Assembly: GCA_017562135.1 (NCBI GenBank) | Contig: QEYB01000229.1 | Coordinates: 372,001 to 436,000 of the forward strand | From: Dipylidium caninum | Lineage: Eukaryota > Platyhelminthes > Cestoda > Cyclophyllidea > Dipylidiidae | Length of the DNA stretch: 64,000 nt | Direction of reading: 5' to 3' | Shown here: positions 15,927 through 26,854 of the stretch, in pieces | Layout of the letters: each line of letters opens with the position of its first letter | Position numbering within the stretch: the stretch's first letter is position 1 | The notes under the pieces: model-generated | The model's database searches: none | Seen by the model: only the letters and a program-made list of their open reading frames with translations | What the model was told of the DNA's origin: nothing | Program-made: the position numbers and the translations under genes

Positions 15927-18900
15927 ATGGACGATGGGGAGTGTCGGTATACGCGGTCGCGAAAGTGTCAGGTCTCTGTTGGGGAGCTATACAGATGGAT
16001 TCTGGCAAAGCTTTCTGACAAAGACATTAAAAGGGCCCTTCATAAATATAGGGACCTGATGCCTCGCCAGTCCGACTGGAACCGCAAGCTCACTCAAGCG
16101 ACAACTATCCCTGAATTGGGGTTTCGCTACCTTTATCGCTGCGGGCAGATCGATGAGACCAACCACAGAACGATGCAAAAAATGCTCAAATATATTGCCC
16201 GACAAGATGTCTTACCTTACTTCGACACAATATTATACAACACAAACAATGCTAATTGCTCTCTCGAAGAATTGCAAAAAAGTACTTAGATATATCCGAC
16301 TTTTATGGATTCTCCTTAGTACTGCTCGACAAGGTTGACGTGTTTCTTCAATCTTCTACCGCACTTACGGAAGATGAGGTGCATCCCGATTTGCAGTATG
16401 AAATTTACCAGTGCCAACCTGTTGAAAACCGTAGACTAACCAGGTCAACAAAGTTTTATCGCTTATTTTGCCCTATATTTCACCTCCTATATGGTTCATA
16501 ACACAAATGGGGCCTTCATTATTATTGGTGTCTGCCAACGTTGCAAGGTTTTTTGGCAACCTATCTTGACTGATTCAAATATTTGTTTCACGTTGGGTTA
16601 TAATAAGGTATTAACTCCACTAGGAGCACAGTGAAGTGTCTTGTTCTAAAATAGCGCAGATTCTGGTTTAGATAAATAAGGCTTTCATTTTGGAGTTTTT
16701 AAATGGACATTTTTTAGCCTTAAACTCTGGATTTAAGGTGCCTGTATGGCGATTTATATTCGTTTCGTTCTAAAGTGATAGGTTTACTAAATCCAGTGCA
16801 CAACCCCGTTTTCACGCGTTACACTTTGTTGGCAATCTGAGTAGCCACCTCCTGTAGTTTCTCCCCCTTTACGTTGTTATTCCAATTTATGCTTTTCGGT
16901 GCAACTTTTCATGCTTTTTGCTAACAAACAAACCACAAATTAATCATTCTAACATTCGTAGGTCGTTAACGAAACGCAAGTCCTCTGAAGGACCTCTACA
17001 GTGCGTAACTGTGGCAAAACGTGCTCGACGAAGTTCCATCTCACTCCTGTCTTCCATGGGCGAGACTTTAACTGCCTCTTCGGGTTCTTCGTCTTCAGAC
17101 AATTCTCTTGTGGGTGATTTGGCAAATAGCTGCTGCGGCCAAGTGTATTCAGCCATAAAGGCGTGTACACTGGCCGGTCCAGCAATGCAAACTATACTCA
17201 ATGCCTCTCTAGTTAGTATGCTAGCTGTTCTTCACTTCACTCTTTCTCACGCTTTTGGCTCAACTGGCCAAAGTGGGACACTTTCCGTGGCTTCTGCCGC
17301 ATCCAACACTGCGGTCTCCGCGACCGCTAATTCAACCCTCCCTCCCAATTCTACCGCTGTTCTTCATGCGCCCGGTGCCCTTTCTCATTCTCGTCTTCTT
17401 GCTGCGATGCCGCATCTTTTTTCTATGGTGCGATTGCACATGTCTTCCTTCACGTACCCTGTACGACTCCCCCATGGCTTAAGACCATATCCGGAAACTC
17501 TTCCTAATCATCTGTCTGTGCATCATCCAACCTTGGCTGTGCTTCAAAGTAGTGATCTGTTCCAACGTCGCATTTTGTTGACAGGGGGAGTTGGGATAAC
17601 TGCTTCGGCGAACGATTCGTGCATCCACTACTACTGCCGTATGCGAATGCGCATTAAAATCGACATGGGTAGCTCCCGGGAGGCGCTCGTGAGTATTCGT
17701 AAAGTGTAATGTCAGAATGTTTCGTATAAATCTATCTGCCTCACTTCATCGCTTGTAGAATTTAATCCATGTGGACCGGACTGATCCCTACTCGCGCCAG
17801 GTGGACATGTTCTTGCAGGCCTCTAATCTACTTCGCTCTCGCTGTCCTAGTGAATACCTCTGTAGTCTACGATTCAACCGACTGCATCATTTAGAGGCGT
17901 TTTGGCACGATTATACGTCGGGAACGCTTAAAAAGGTATGAATGTCATGGCTTCATATATATGCAACTTACATAAGCATGATTTATAGTGCTTCCTTGGC
18001 TATATTCGATACAAATGTGCGCCAATGTGTAAGAATCTGGGCCTTAATTGGGGATTCTATTGCTTGAGTATGATGTATTTCGTAGTTTCGTTAGTTGATA
18101 TTTTTTTGGTGCCGTGTATCTGTCTGTTTGCAGAAATTTATCCTTACACTTATTCTCTTCGTTAAATTTATCCCAGTCCTGCGCTAGGGTTCTGCTAGCC
18201 CACTTGTCTATTAAAAAACCAAAGTATTATTAGATTGTCGGAAAAGCTCCTTTGGCTTTTTTACCCTTCATTATTATTACGGGTTTTTTGATTAGGGTCA
18301 TGTGTTATAACATCTGATATAGTTTTCAGAAGATGAATTTTTCACTGCATGTCTGCCTAGCTAATAGATCAGTCTTAACAAGTAGTCTACTCAGTCTCTG
18401 TCCATCAGATGAAATTGAGCACAGTTCTTCTAAGCGGTTGGTGATGTATACTCCATGTCCAACTAAGTAACGTTTCTGTTTCAAAACGATAGTAGAGTTA
18501 TTGCAACACTTTAACATTTATTAGGTGATTATGGCAAATCTTCTTAATCCTGAGACGCACAGTTTGGTTGGCTTGGGCTCATGGGTCTTGAATCACGATA
18601 CCGCAACGGAATCTACGGAAAGACATAGCAGGAGCAGAGATTTGCGACAGTCGACACCGCGTCAGCCCCGCAGAAATCGCGCCACTCGTAGTCGTTCATC
18701 AGTTCGACCATCGGAAGCGCAAACTGCAGATTTGGAGTCGTCACAAGACACTATTCAATATTCACCCCTAGAAGCACTGCACCGAGCATTAATCCCAGTT
18801 CGTCGGTACCTCTTTCACCTTGCCATAATGGAGCCGCAATCTGTCTCGCCTCTGCAACAACCGACACATCACCAGGACACTTTGACGCCGCTGAATGTGC

Positions 18901-19139
18901 AATACCAACCGCGTGTCCTTCCTCCAAATGACTTTGACCTCGGCCTTTTTGTATCCCGTCGCGAGTACGAAAACTCGAGGTTGTTGTTGATGCGTAATGA
19001 AAGGACCATTCCGAGTCTCTGTCGTCTTGTTGCTGCTTCGCAGTTTATGCCCACTGGTACGGGTTCAGCGACATCTACAGCCTCTTCGGCTCCCTCAGCC
19101 TCTGCTGGGTCTCCGCAAAACCAAGCACCCGCGCTATGA
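15927..19139 (+). CDS. DEDD: Death effector domain-containing protein, DEDD-like
   Basis: DEDD-family proteins combine an N-terminal death effector domain with a conserved C-terminal module and in vertebrates act in the nucleus and in apoptosis signalling. Proposed exons are 15927-16285, 16319-16443, 16962-17688, 17759-17935 and 18525-19139, all with GT-AG ends and matching phases. The DED matches human DEDD best at its end: QIDETNHR and YIARQDVLPYFD correspond to the vertebrate RCDESNFR and IITRHDLLPY. A basic KRKSS patch (possible nuclear signal) follows, then a long Ser/Ala/Thr-rich spacer. The C-terminal module FLQASNLLRS...LEAFWHDYTSGTL matches the vertebrate FNQANTILKS...LDAFWRDYINGSL. 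A Ser/Arg/Pro-rich tail of about 170 residues has no vertebrate counterpart. The predicted protein is about 665 residues, roughly twice human DEDD. The exon 2 junctions are the least certain. Confidence 0.78.
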
Positions 19140-19739
19140 TACTGCTCTTACATTATGGGCATTTTTTTAACTTTTCTTTTGAGGTAATGAAAATCGCTTG
19201 CACCTTTCTTCTATTTGGGTTTGTTTTTATTAACCTAGGCGGATGGCGTCCTGGTTTCACGTTTCCCTCCGTGTGTTGTTCACGTTATCTTCCCCCTTCA
19301 AAGTTTATAAAAAATTTATTCAGATAACGCGATAGAACCTGTAGACTACTCGCCTATCGTCGTTGCGTAATGTGTTGTCGGTGTTTTGGACAGAGGCAAC
19401 TTCCATGCAAGAGTGTGGTGAAGTATTTAAATGGGGGGAACCGGATATGAGTTACTTATTGTAGAAGCGACTCCATACGGCACCGCTTCCTGGCGGGAAA
19501 GTCCGATATTCATGGTGAAGACAGGAGGCAGGAGGGTTTGTTGCACGTTCACCTCGTAACGTACGACCACACAAAACTTCAATTACTGTTGACAAACTAA
19601 ATACCTGCTCCACAGTGTGGAGCTTTACCTCATTTTCCATAACCACCCGGTGTCTCAACGACTGAGGAAGTCATGTAAATATAATAGGTTATCTGCTAAC
19701 TATTTCACTAACTTCTCGTGTTTGCATTTCATTTTGCCT
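19140..19739. other. Intergenic DNA after the DEDD-like gene, with a partial repeat copy
   Basis: Mostly noncoding. On the minus strand, 19450-19670 resembles the dispersed repeat described below, including the segment that reads FSLSTVIEVLCGR when translated. No gene is supported. Confidence 0.5.
19450..19670 (-). repeat. Partial copy of the dispersed repeat family
   Basis: The reverse complement contains a stretch around TTTGTCAACAGTAATTGAAG that matches positions near 52075 (TTTGTCAACAGTACGTGAAG) and the equivalent parts of the other copies. It lies next to the fuller copy at 19740-20470 in the same orientation, so two copies or fragments sit side by side. Confidence 0.6.
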
Positions 19740-20470
19740 CATTTCTTGTCGCATCAGATGGAAACAGGACGTGATTAACATCTACTCTTCTTGTAAGAGT
19801 TTAAATTAGATGATAGCACAACTCAACAGGCTTCGAGAAGCATTGACGAAGCACTAGGAGTTGGGTCCACTAGCGCAGAAGTGCTCGGTATTAGTTTCGA
19901 AAATTTCGTCTAGGCAATTCGAGTATCAAGGGGACTCGAGGAGAACCACCGGCCCGAGATGATGTCGACGAGGAAGAAGTAAAAGCGTCGACTGCGAAAT
20001 CCCACCCATGCACACAACAGTTCGTGAACCTGGGCCTTGTCTAGGAAGTAGCCATTCATAGGACCGTTCTAAAACAGCTGAGGTAAAACAATTGGACTCA
20101 TCTGCCACACTGACGCAACTGCAGACTCTCGACCGCAAGAGCCGCTTCACCTGGTGACGCACGACGACATAAAGCGTCAACTACGATTGACAAATTAAAT
20201 ACCTCGCCCACAACCTGCATCTTCACCCCATATCTCAACGCTCGGCCCATTATTATCTTCTTCGCAATTATCAACTATTCTTAAGGGGAAAATACGTAAT
20301 AGTCAAAACGATGTTTGAATGATGCATGGTTTTCTGCCTCGAAAAATGAGGAGTTCTCCAAAAGGAACACGAGATGACTCGGCCAACCGTTGGTAGAAAG
20401 TCGTGGATGCCAATGGAAGCTATCTCCATTGAACATAATAGTGTGTGCGAAAGGGCGTCTTTTGCCATCT
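19740..20470 (-). repeat. Dispersed repeat copy upstream of RNF14 copy A
   Basis: This is the left-arm equivalent of 31390-32240. It is also related, with more divergence, to 51830-52275 and 53090-54130. No intact open frame spans it. Translated fragments recur as FNLS-V-EALRGRA. That could be a decayed mobile-element frame, perhaps gag-like, but this is only a guess. Confidence 0.65.
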
Positions 20471-21352
20471 ACTAATATTCAACACTCGTCTCACAGTTTC
20501 CAACCTGCCATTTGCCGCGCTTGGAAAGCTCTAAACGTCTGGGGTATTAAGTCAGCCCTAACATGAGACTAAAGGGGGATAGCAGCTTACACGCCAACCA
20601 ACGACATACGCAGCCGGACATAAGATTGCTTCCAATTCACCCACTAATCGCATTTACCACGCGTTATGCGATCCTCACGCATGCAATCAACCGGCGAGCC
20701 CATGCAAAGACAATGCAACCGCGGAATGCCAGTTCAAGTGAAAGGCGCAACCACTGGCAGCGCCACCTCCCCTCATTGGTCCACCCGTCAACAGCAGCTG
20801 AAGCATTAACACGAGCCCCTCATTGCTTCGCGCAATGTCACAAGAGGAGGAGGTGCAGGCCCTCACACTGCTATACGAACCCGACCAATTCCATGCATCG
20901 CGCGATCCCAACACCTTCCTCCTCACTGGATGGTATCGAGCGCATCCTAAGCTGCCCCAAGATTCCGCCGCCCTCCGCGTCCGAATTCACGTCTCCTCGC
21001 AGACTAAAAAGCTGGTCACCTACGAACAACCGCAGTTCCTTCGACTAGACAAATCCTTCTGTAAAGTCTTCTTCATCCAACACCTCCCACCAATCACGGT
21101 ACACTTCACTCTTCCACAAGATTATCCCGCCGATGCAATTCCACAGCTCTCTCTCGAAAGCTCCTGGATTCTCTCCGACCGTCTCCGATCCATTGTTGAT
21201 CAACTCAATACCTGTGTGCACTCGAGAAAGTGGAGAGCCCTGCATGTGGGAGTGCTTCGACTTCCTTGAGTGCAACTTATTTTCCAGTCTACTCGGTCTA
21301 CCGAAAGACGAGAGTGGAGACTACCTCTACGACATAGAGGCGGCCATTCCCT
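19740..21352 (+). repeat. Left arm of a large inverted repeat (upstream region and first exon of RNF14 copy A)
   Basis: The arm pairs with 30490-32110 in inverted orientation. From about 20220 to 21350 the two arms are almost identical, with a few short indels. Outside that core, towards 19740, identity falls to a level I judge by eye as about 85-90%. Homology stops abruptly inside the first coding exon at about 21352, after which the two genes are only moderately similar. The sharp inner edge suggests gene conversion. Confidence 0.9.
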
Positions 21353-24300
21353 CCAGCCAGACGCGAGACGACATCTTGCAGGTGTTAGTTGATTATGACA
21401 ACGCGGAGAGGCGCCAAAGATTTGACGAAGAGAGAATGGAGTGCCCGATTTGTGCGACTGACGGAAAATTAGGTCGGGAGTGTATTCGTCTAAAAGTATG
21501 CAAACATGTCGCTTGTCACGATTGTTTGAGAGAGGCTCTGGAGACACATATTGCTGAGGGTATTACGACTGGATTCTTTCGGTGCCTTCATTGCAAGGCC
21601 ATTATGGATTTAGATGAGGTAGGTGCATCTCGACACTATCATTTAGGTGAGAGTAGGCGGCAGTCTTGGATAAATGCTGAGGTATTTCTTTGATAAATTT
21701 CTAAATCGCACAATCTTCGCATCCCCGGGTTTTCTTGACCAAAAAAAGCCACCAAATTTCTAATAAAAAATGGATTTCTAACGTATTCTAAGGTGGAGCC
21801 GAATGTGTTGCTTCTGTCTTACTTATAAAATAAAATTTACACAGAAATCACTCAGATAAAAAATAAATTTGCCTTTTAAAGTCAAGTACACTTTGAGATG
21901 GACATTCGCTGTATTATTATTCTGTTTACAAAAGGTAATATAGCGCCAAATGTTCTTGATAAATGTAGGGGGTGATTCGGCCAAAAGCTCATTATTCACG
22001 TAGGTCATGGAAGCTTATCATTACAAAATAAGTTTCTCCTGGTTGAAACACTCATTAGTGTTGTCGACGCTCAGGCCGTTGAATGACAGGATGGACAGTA
22101 GAGATATCCGGTCCAGTGCAGTTTGTGGCGCAACGAAGCGTTGTCTGTCGCCTGCTTCTTCATTGGCGCAGTGAAAAAGTGCGCCCGCAACCACAGTCAG
22201 GTATAAAAATCGGTCTATTACACTGTTAATCCCTGATCGCTTAACAACACAGGTTTTATTTCTCTAATTACTTTTTCGGGATGCGTGGAACTGCCAGCTT
22301 TGCGAAAAGTCGAGTATGGCCTGGAGGTTGAGGCATATTTAGTTACTTTTAAGGCTACAAGCGCTGAGGCCAATATTTGAGGAAACTTTGAGCAGATTCG
22401 AGGTTATGGTGTGGGCTGCGGCCATTTACTCATATCCTGTTGCAGAATCAAATGATTTTAGAACTCTACAACATGAAGCAAGGCAAATGTGCTATCCTGA
22501 ACCATAGCAAATCTAACCTGTACTTGGCGTCTACGATAATTTCCGCTCCTTAAGATAGAATGACAACCAAATCAGAAGCTGCATAGTAAACAATCAAGTG
22601 CATTAATTGCAATAATCCACTACATAGGCCGATTATAAAGAACTTTCCAGGCTACCGCAGGATATTATCTAATCGGAAATAATTCCTTTCCCTTGGTTTA
22701 ATGCTCACGCGGGTGTTGGTTTAAGTTTCTACTTATCTTAAGTATAGGGCTTCATGTGATGGAATATAAATTTAATTAAGTGACATACTTTTGCCTTATA
22801 TATACTTGCCTATCTCCGACTTAAAAGTTTCCGTTAGGTGGTTGAGGAGCAAATGATTTCAAATAGGTAGGATGGTCTTGGAAGTTAGGTACTGTTCTTA
22901 TAATTATTCGACGTGACACGGCTTCTTTCCTGCTTTCCTGCTCTATTTTGTAAATGTTTTGAGTTACGGGAAACCGAAATGGTGGCATTTCCCGTAGCCT
23001 TTATTTTAAAAGGCTTCGTAGATGGCTTTCCACTTTTCTCAGCAACCAGCCAGCGAAGTGGGCAATTTTAGGCATATTTAGCTGTGGTGGTGTCGACATG
23101 ACAGTCAAAAGCTGCTATTCTCCAAAAATCATTATAATTGGCGTCAATTAACATTGTAACACTCACTGCAGAGCCAGGGCCAGGCTAAAATCTGTAGGTG
23201 AAGGAGTTCGCCACGCCCTCTCAATTTGAGGCCTACGATAGTTTTCTACTGCAACACAGCCTGGCTCTCATGACCGATGTGGTTCAGTGTCCGCGAAGTG
23301 GATGCGCAGCCAAATTTTTGCAAGAAAACGAGTTCCAGGCTCGTTGTCCGGCCTGCCGGTATACTTTCTGTCCTAAGTGTCTGCACGTCTACCACCCCGG
23401 ACAGAATTGTCGGCTTACACGTACAAATGGTGAACAGAAGAAGGAGGACAAAGAAGACGGGATACTTTTGGAAGATGATGGGTTTGTTTCCGTGTCAACA
23501 GGTAACGAAACTGTCTGGTTATACTAGTTATTTACTGCCTTTTGTTACCATACCCGATTGTTGGAGCATTTGTGAACTGAATTGTGTGGAACACGCCCGT
23601 CTGTCCATGTCTGCCGCATCGCTTTGCTTTCAAACAGTTTCTGAGTTGTTGTAAAATCGGATCCCGATGTTATCTGGAATTCGTATACCTCAGTGAGTTG
23701 AGAGAACTCGAAGCAACTTCCCGGGATGAAGCTTTTTTCCTTAGCATAACCGCCGGCTCTGCTCGAGTAGGTGGCTGAAATAGTGGGGAAATTGTTGCCT
23801 CTACCTCGATGGATTTCCCTTGAATCAACGGCGTGAATACATATAATGGGATAGATACAGTGCCACTATTTCATGCCCTGTTACAGCAGTTTTGTATGCA
23901 AAATGTATTTTTGGACTTACACAATTCCTGGAGTCAGTTTGTGTTTTCGTAAACACCATAATATCATTCGAGTCATCACAAGTTAATGAATACCGCGAAA
24001 GTGGGTGCGTAGGGGAATTGAGTTGAGGTGGGCGGAGCGTGGTGGAGACATGTTCGCCCATTAAGTGTTCATTTAGCCACAAATATGAGAAATTTCATGT
24101 CAGTAAACATCCCGAAAGAACCACTCTACATGGTAACAAAGGTCTCGGTGGTGAGACGGTTGAAGGGAGAAGATACGACTTGAGTTATTGCGAAAAGGGA
24201 CTAAATTTTCGGAATGAAGTGAGCAGTATAACACAAAATTGGCATGAGCAGGGGAAGTAGAAGAAGAGGGAAGAAAAAAAGAAGAACCAGCCAACAAAAG

Positions 24301-24736
24301 CCATTTCAGTATTTTTGTCTATGTAGAAGATAGCGGTATTCTCACTTGGAGGTTGGCCCACGAGCCGAATCCTACCAAGCGCTACGAAATTATCCGTAAA
24401 CTGGTCGCAGTCCGCAGGCACTTAGTGCCAGAATCCCTCGTTTCTTCCAAGTTCTTGGAGGCCCATTTCGGAAGATGTCCCTCCTGTGGTGTGTATGTCG
24501 ATGTGGGTATCTTCTTGACATCCTGACAGTTTCTGCTCTCTTTCCTTTTTCCTCTAAAACTAATTTGCTACTCCTCTGCGACTTCCGCTATCGCCATATT
24601 TATAACTCAAATAAAAGTCCTTTTTTTAATTTTCCCACTCTCAGAAATTACAAGAGTTCTTTTATTTTAGAAGATTGACGGTTGTAATACTGTCTTCTGT
24701 CCATTTTGCCGACGGCACTTCGACTACGAGGGGTGA
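20835..24736 (+). pseudogene. RNF14: RNF14-type RBR E3 ubiquitin ligase, copy A (frameshifted)
   Basis: RNF14-family RBR ligases pass ubiquitin from an E2 to substrates through a cysteine in RING2. Exons are 20835-21618, 23198-23501, 24327-24502 and 24671-24736, with donors and acceptors at the same codons as copy B. The product would have an N-terminal RWD domain, RING1 (CPIC...CKHVACHDC...CLHC), IBR (CPRSGC...CPAC...CPKC...H) and a short RING2 (CPSC...GCNTVFCPFC). At about 21213 it lacks 2 bp present in copy B, so the RWD frame ends at 21269 and the remainder lies in another frame. All other exons are open with intact splice sites, so the break is recent, or it is a sequencing error and this is a working gene. 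Confidence 0.8.
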
Positions 24737-26854
24737 ATACGTTGCCGAATAAACTCGGGATTCATGCTTCCTCCAGTATGTACATTGAATATGTGAAGAG
24801 AATAATCGTCTTCTGTACTTCTTTATCTACAAGCGTCCCAGAGAAAAACCGAAAACCTACTTTTACATAGGCGTTCATCCTTAACTAGAACTTTATTTCA
24901 TCCCTCCGCAACAGTGTGGTTTTCTCTTAGAGGAAGTTGATGGTCTACCTTTACGTGAAGCGAGGGCAAAGGCGACACGATATACGAATTTTGTAAGTGC
25001 CGCATTGTTGCGTTGGAGACCTCGTTAGGAGCCTCGTTTCCTACTGCTAATACGTGGTTTCAGTATTCATGGGAGTGGGAGAATGCCATTTCAAGCTTAT
25101 ATTTGTACGAAGCACTTCCACAGTTGTGATGGTAGCCGTCGCCTAAAGCGATCGGTCCCCTTCCCTTCAGCGGACGAAGACGAGGTCGTTTCCGGGCGGG
25201 CGAATTAAAAAAAGCACTAACGGAGTAAAAGCATGGCAGAGTAAATGCCTGGAAGGTTAGGTCAATGGGCAGCAACGAGATAGCCATTTCGGCCACTACT
25301 CAAGCCTCAACGGATGAGGCTGGTGAAGCTCTGAGCTGTTGACGCAGAACTAATAATCTTTGGCATCAGGTGGAATCAATTACTCTCATGTGGCAGAAGT
25401 CGCCCGCGACCAGAGATGACACCATGTCACTTGGGCCACCAAGTACAATTCCTTGCGATTCGCAGAAAGGAGCTGAAGCACCCTTAAAACTCACCGTATG
25501 GCAGTGTCTCCTCATCCGAGTATCACCGAGGAGGCAGCGAAACAGAGAAGGTGCACTTTCGTTGAAATCTAAAACATCCATCACCATCGAAACGAGAGGT
25601 GAGTGGGTTCAACTGATGCTGCCATTGTAAAATTTCATCCCACCCGAGTAGCGCTCATCTGCTGGCTCCTTTTTTCGTTAAGTCTTTTTTCCCTGAAGAA
25701 TCTGCGAAAAGAACCATCCAGTCGTGTCTTTTTGGTTGGCTCAGAATGGTAGACTTCTAAATAAATGTGTTAAATAACTTTTGAGAAAGACTTTTCTTTC
25801 ACGAATGTGAGCGTGGCAATGATTTAACTTGCTTAGGCGATGGCTTAATGCCCCACGAAGACCTCGGCGAGGAAGTGGACGACGCTAGTTCAAAAGACAA
25901 AGCAGAACCTGGACGATAAAACCAAGGAAAGTTGTATGACTGACTCTGGTAGTCCAGAACTTACGAGAGAGAGAAAATGGTCTTCCCGCATTGAGGCGAG
26001 GAAGACAACAAAGGATGTGCACATTGTTCCGCAGTGATAGTTGACGTTTGATCAAACGCAGTGGCCGCGCGGATTCGGTCGAGCATAAGGTGAAAGTCTC
26101 TCGTGAATGGCATCCGCGTCCCAGTGGGACGAGTGCGACTACTCCAGGTGCATGCTCTCCTTTGCCCTGATTCTACAATGAGATGATCCTCAAGATGCAT
26201 GTCGACTTGGTTAACAAACAACTGTTGGGAGAATCCTCGCGAGTTTATCATCCCCAAGTGCGAACTCGCCTCATACTGTCACCGTGTGTGGAAGGCGAAG
26301 AAGGTAATCCTCCTTAGGGTGTCATGTGGTTTTAAGAGTTGTTACTGCATTCATTTTTATACTTTACTTTGCTTTGTGCAAACCGTCTTGCCTCTATAAT
26401 CGAGTGGGGGTAAGTTTGTCCATCGCATGTTAGAATGGTTCCGCTTAGTTAAAAGGGCGCGAAGTTGTTAGAGCTTCTACCTCTCCTGGTCACTGCTACA
26501 TCCCAATTCTTATGTGTTCAACCGCAAAATAATACGAGAACCCACCAACTGAGGCTGACCTCCACAGAATATGAAGCTTCGGGGTACAAGCTTTCTCCCA
26601 CGCTGCCCATCGACAAAGTTCCCAATGCACCTCCCCGCTAATCGTGAAACCCACACACCCTGTTCGACGGATGGCATGAACAGGAAGGACGCCTGTCTGA
26701 GAAGACTGGGCTCTCCACCCCACTGCACTCGTCGAACGTGAATATGCGTGTCACTGTCAATAACCGAGTGCATGTTTATTTCTCACATTAAATGACAAAC
26801 GGGATATTTAATTGTTCGACGGCGGAGACACTGCCTCTCCACTCTCCCACGGAG
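24737..26854. other. Centre of the inverted RNF14 pair
   Basis: About 2.1 kb lie between the two convergent stop codons. Open frames here (25370-25630, 26510-26773 and others) are short and occur on both strands without recognisable domains. It should hold the 3' untranslated regions and polyadenylation sites of both copies. I cannot see clear arm-to-arm homology here by eye. Confidence 0.4.

Noticed and set aside
24737..25020. A further exon after the RNF14 copy A stop (frame reading CGFLLEEVDG after an acceptor near 24914)
   Set aside because: No donor of the right phase precedes the stop, and copy B has the same stop position, so I take the stop as real. This could still be overturned by cDNA.
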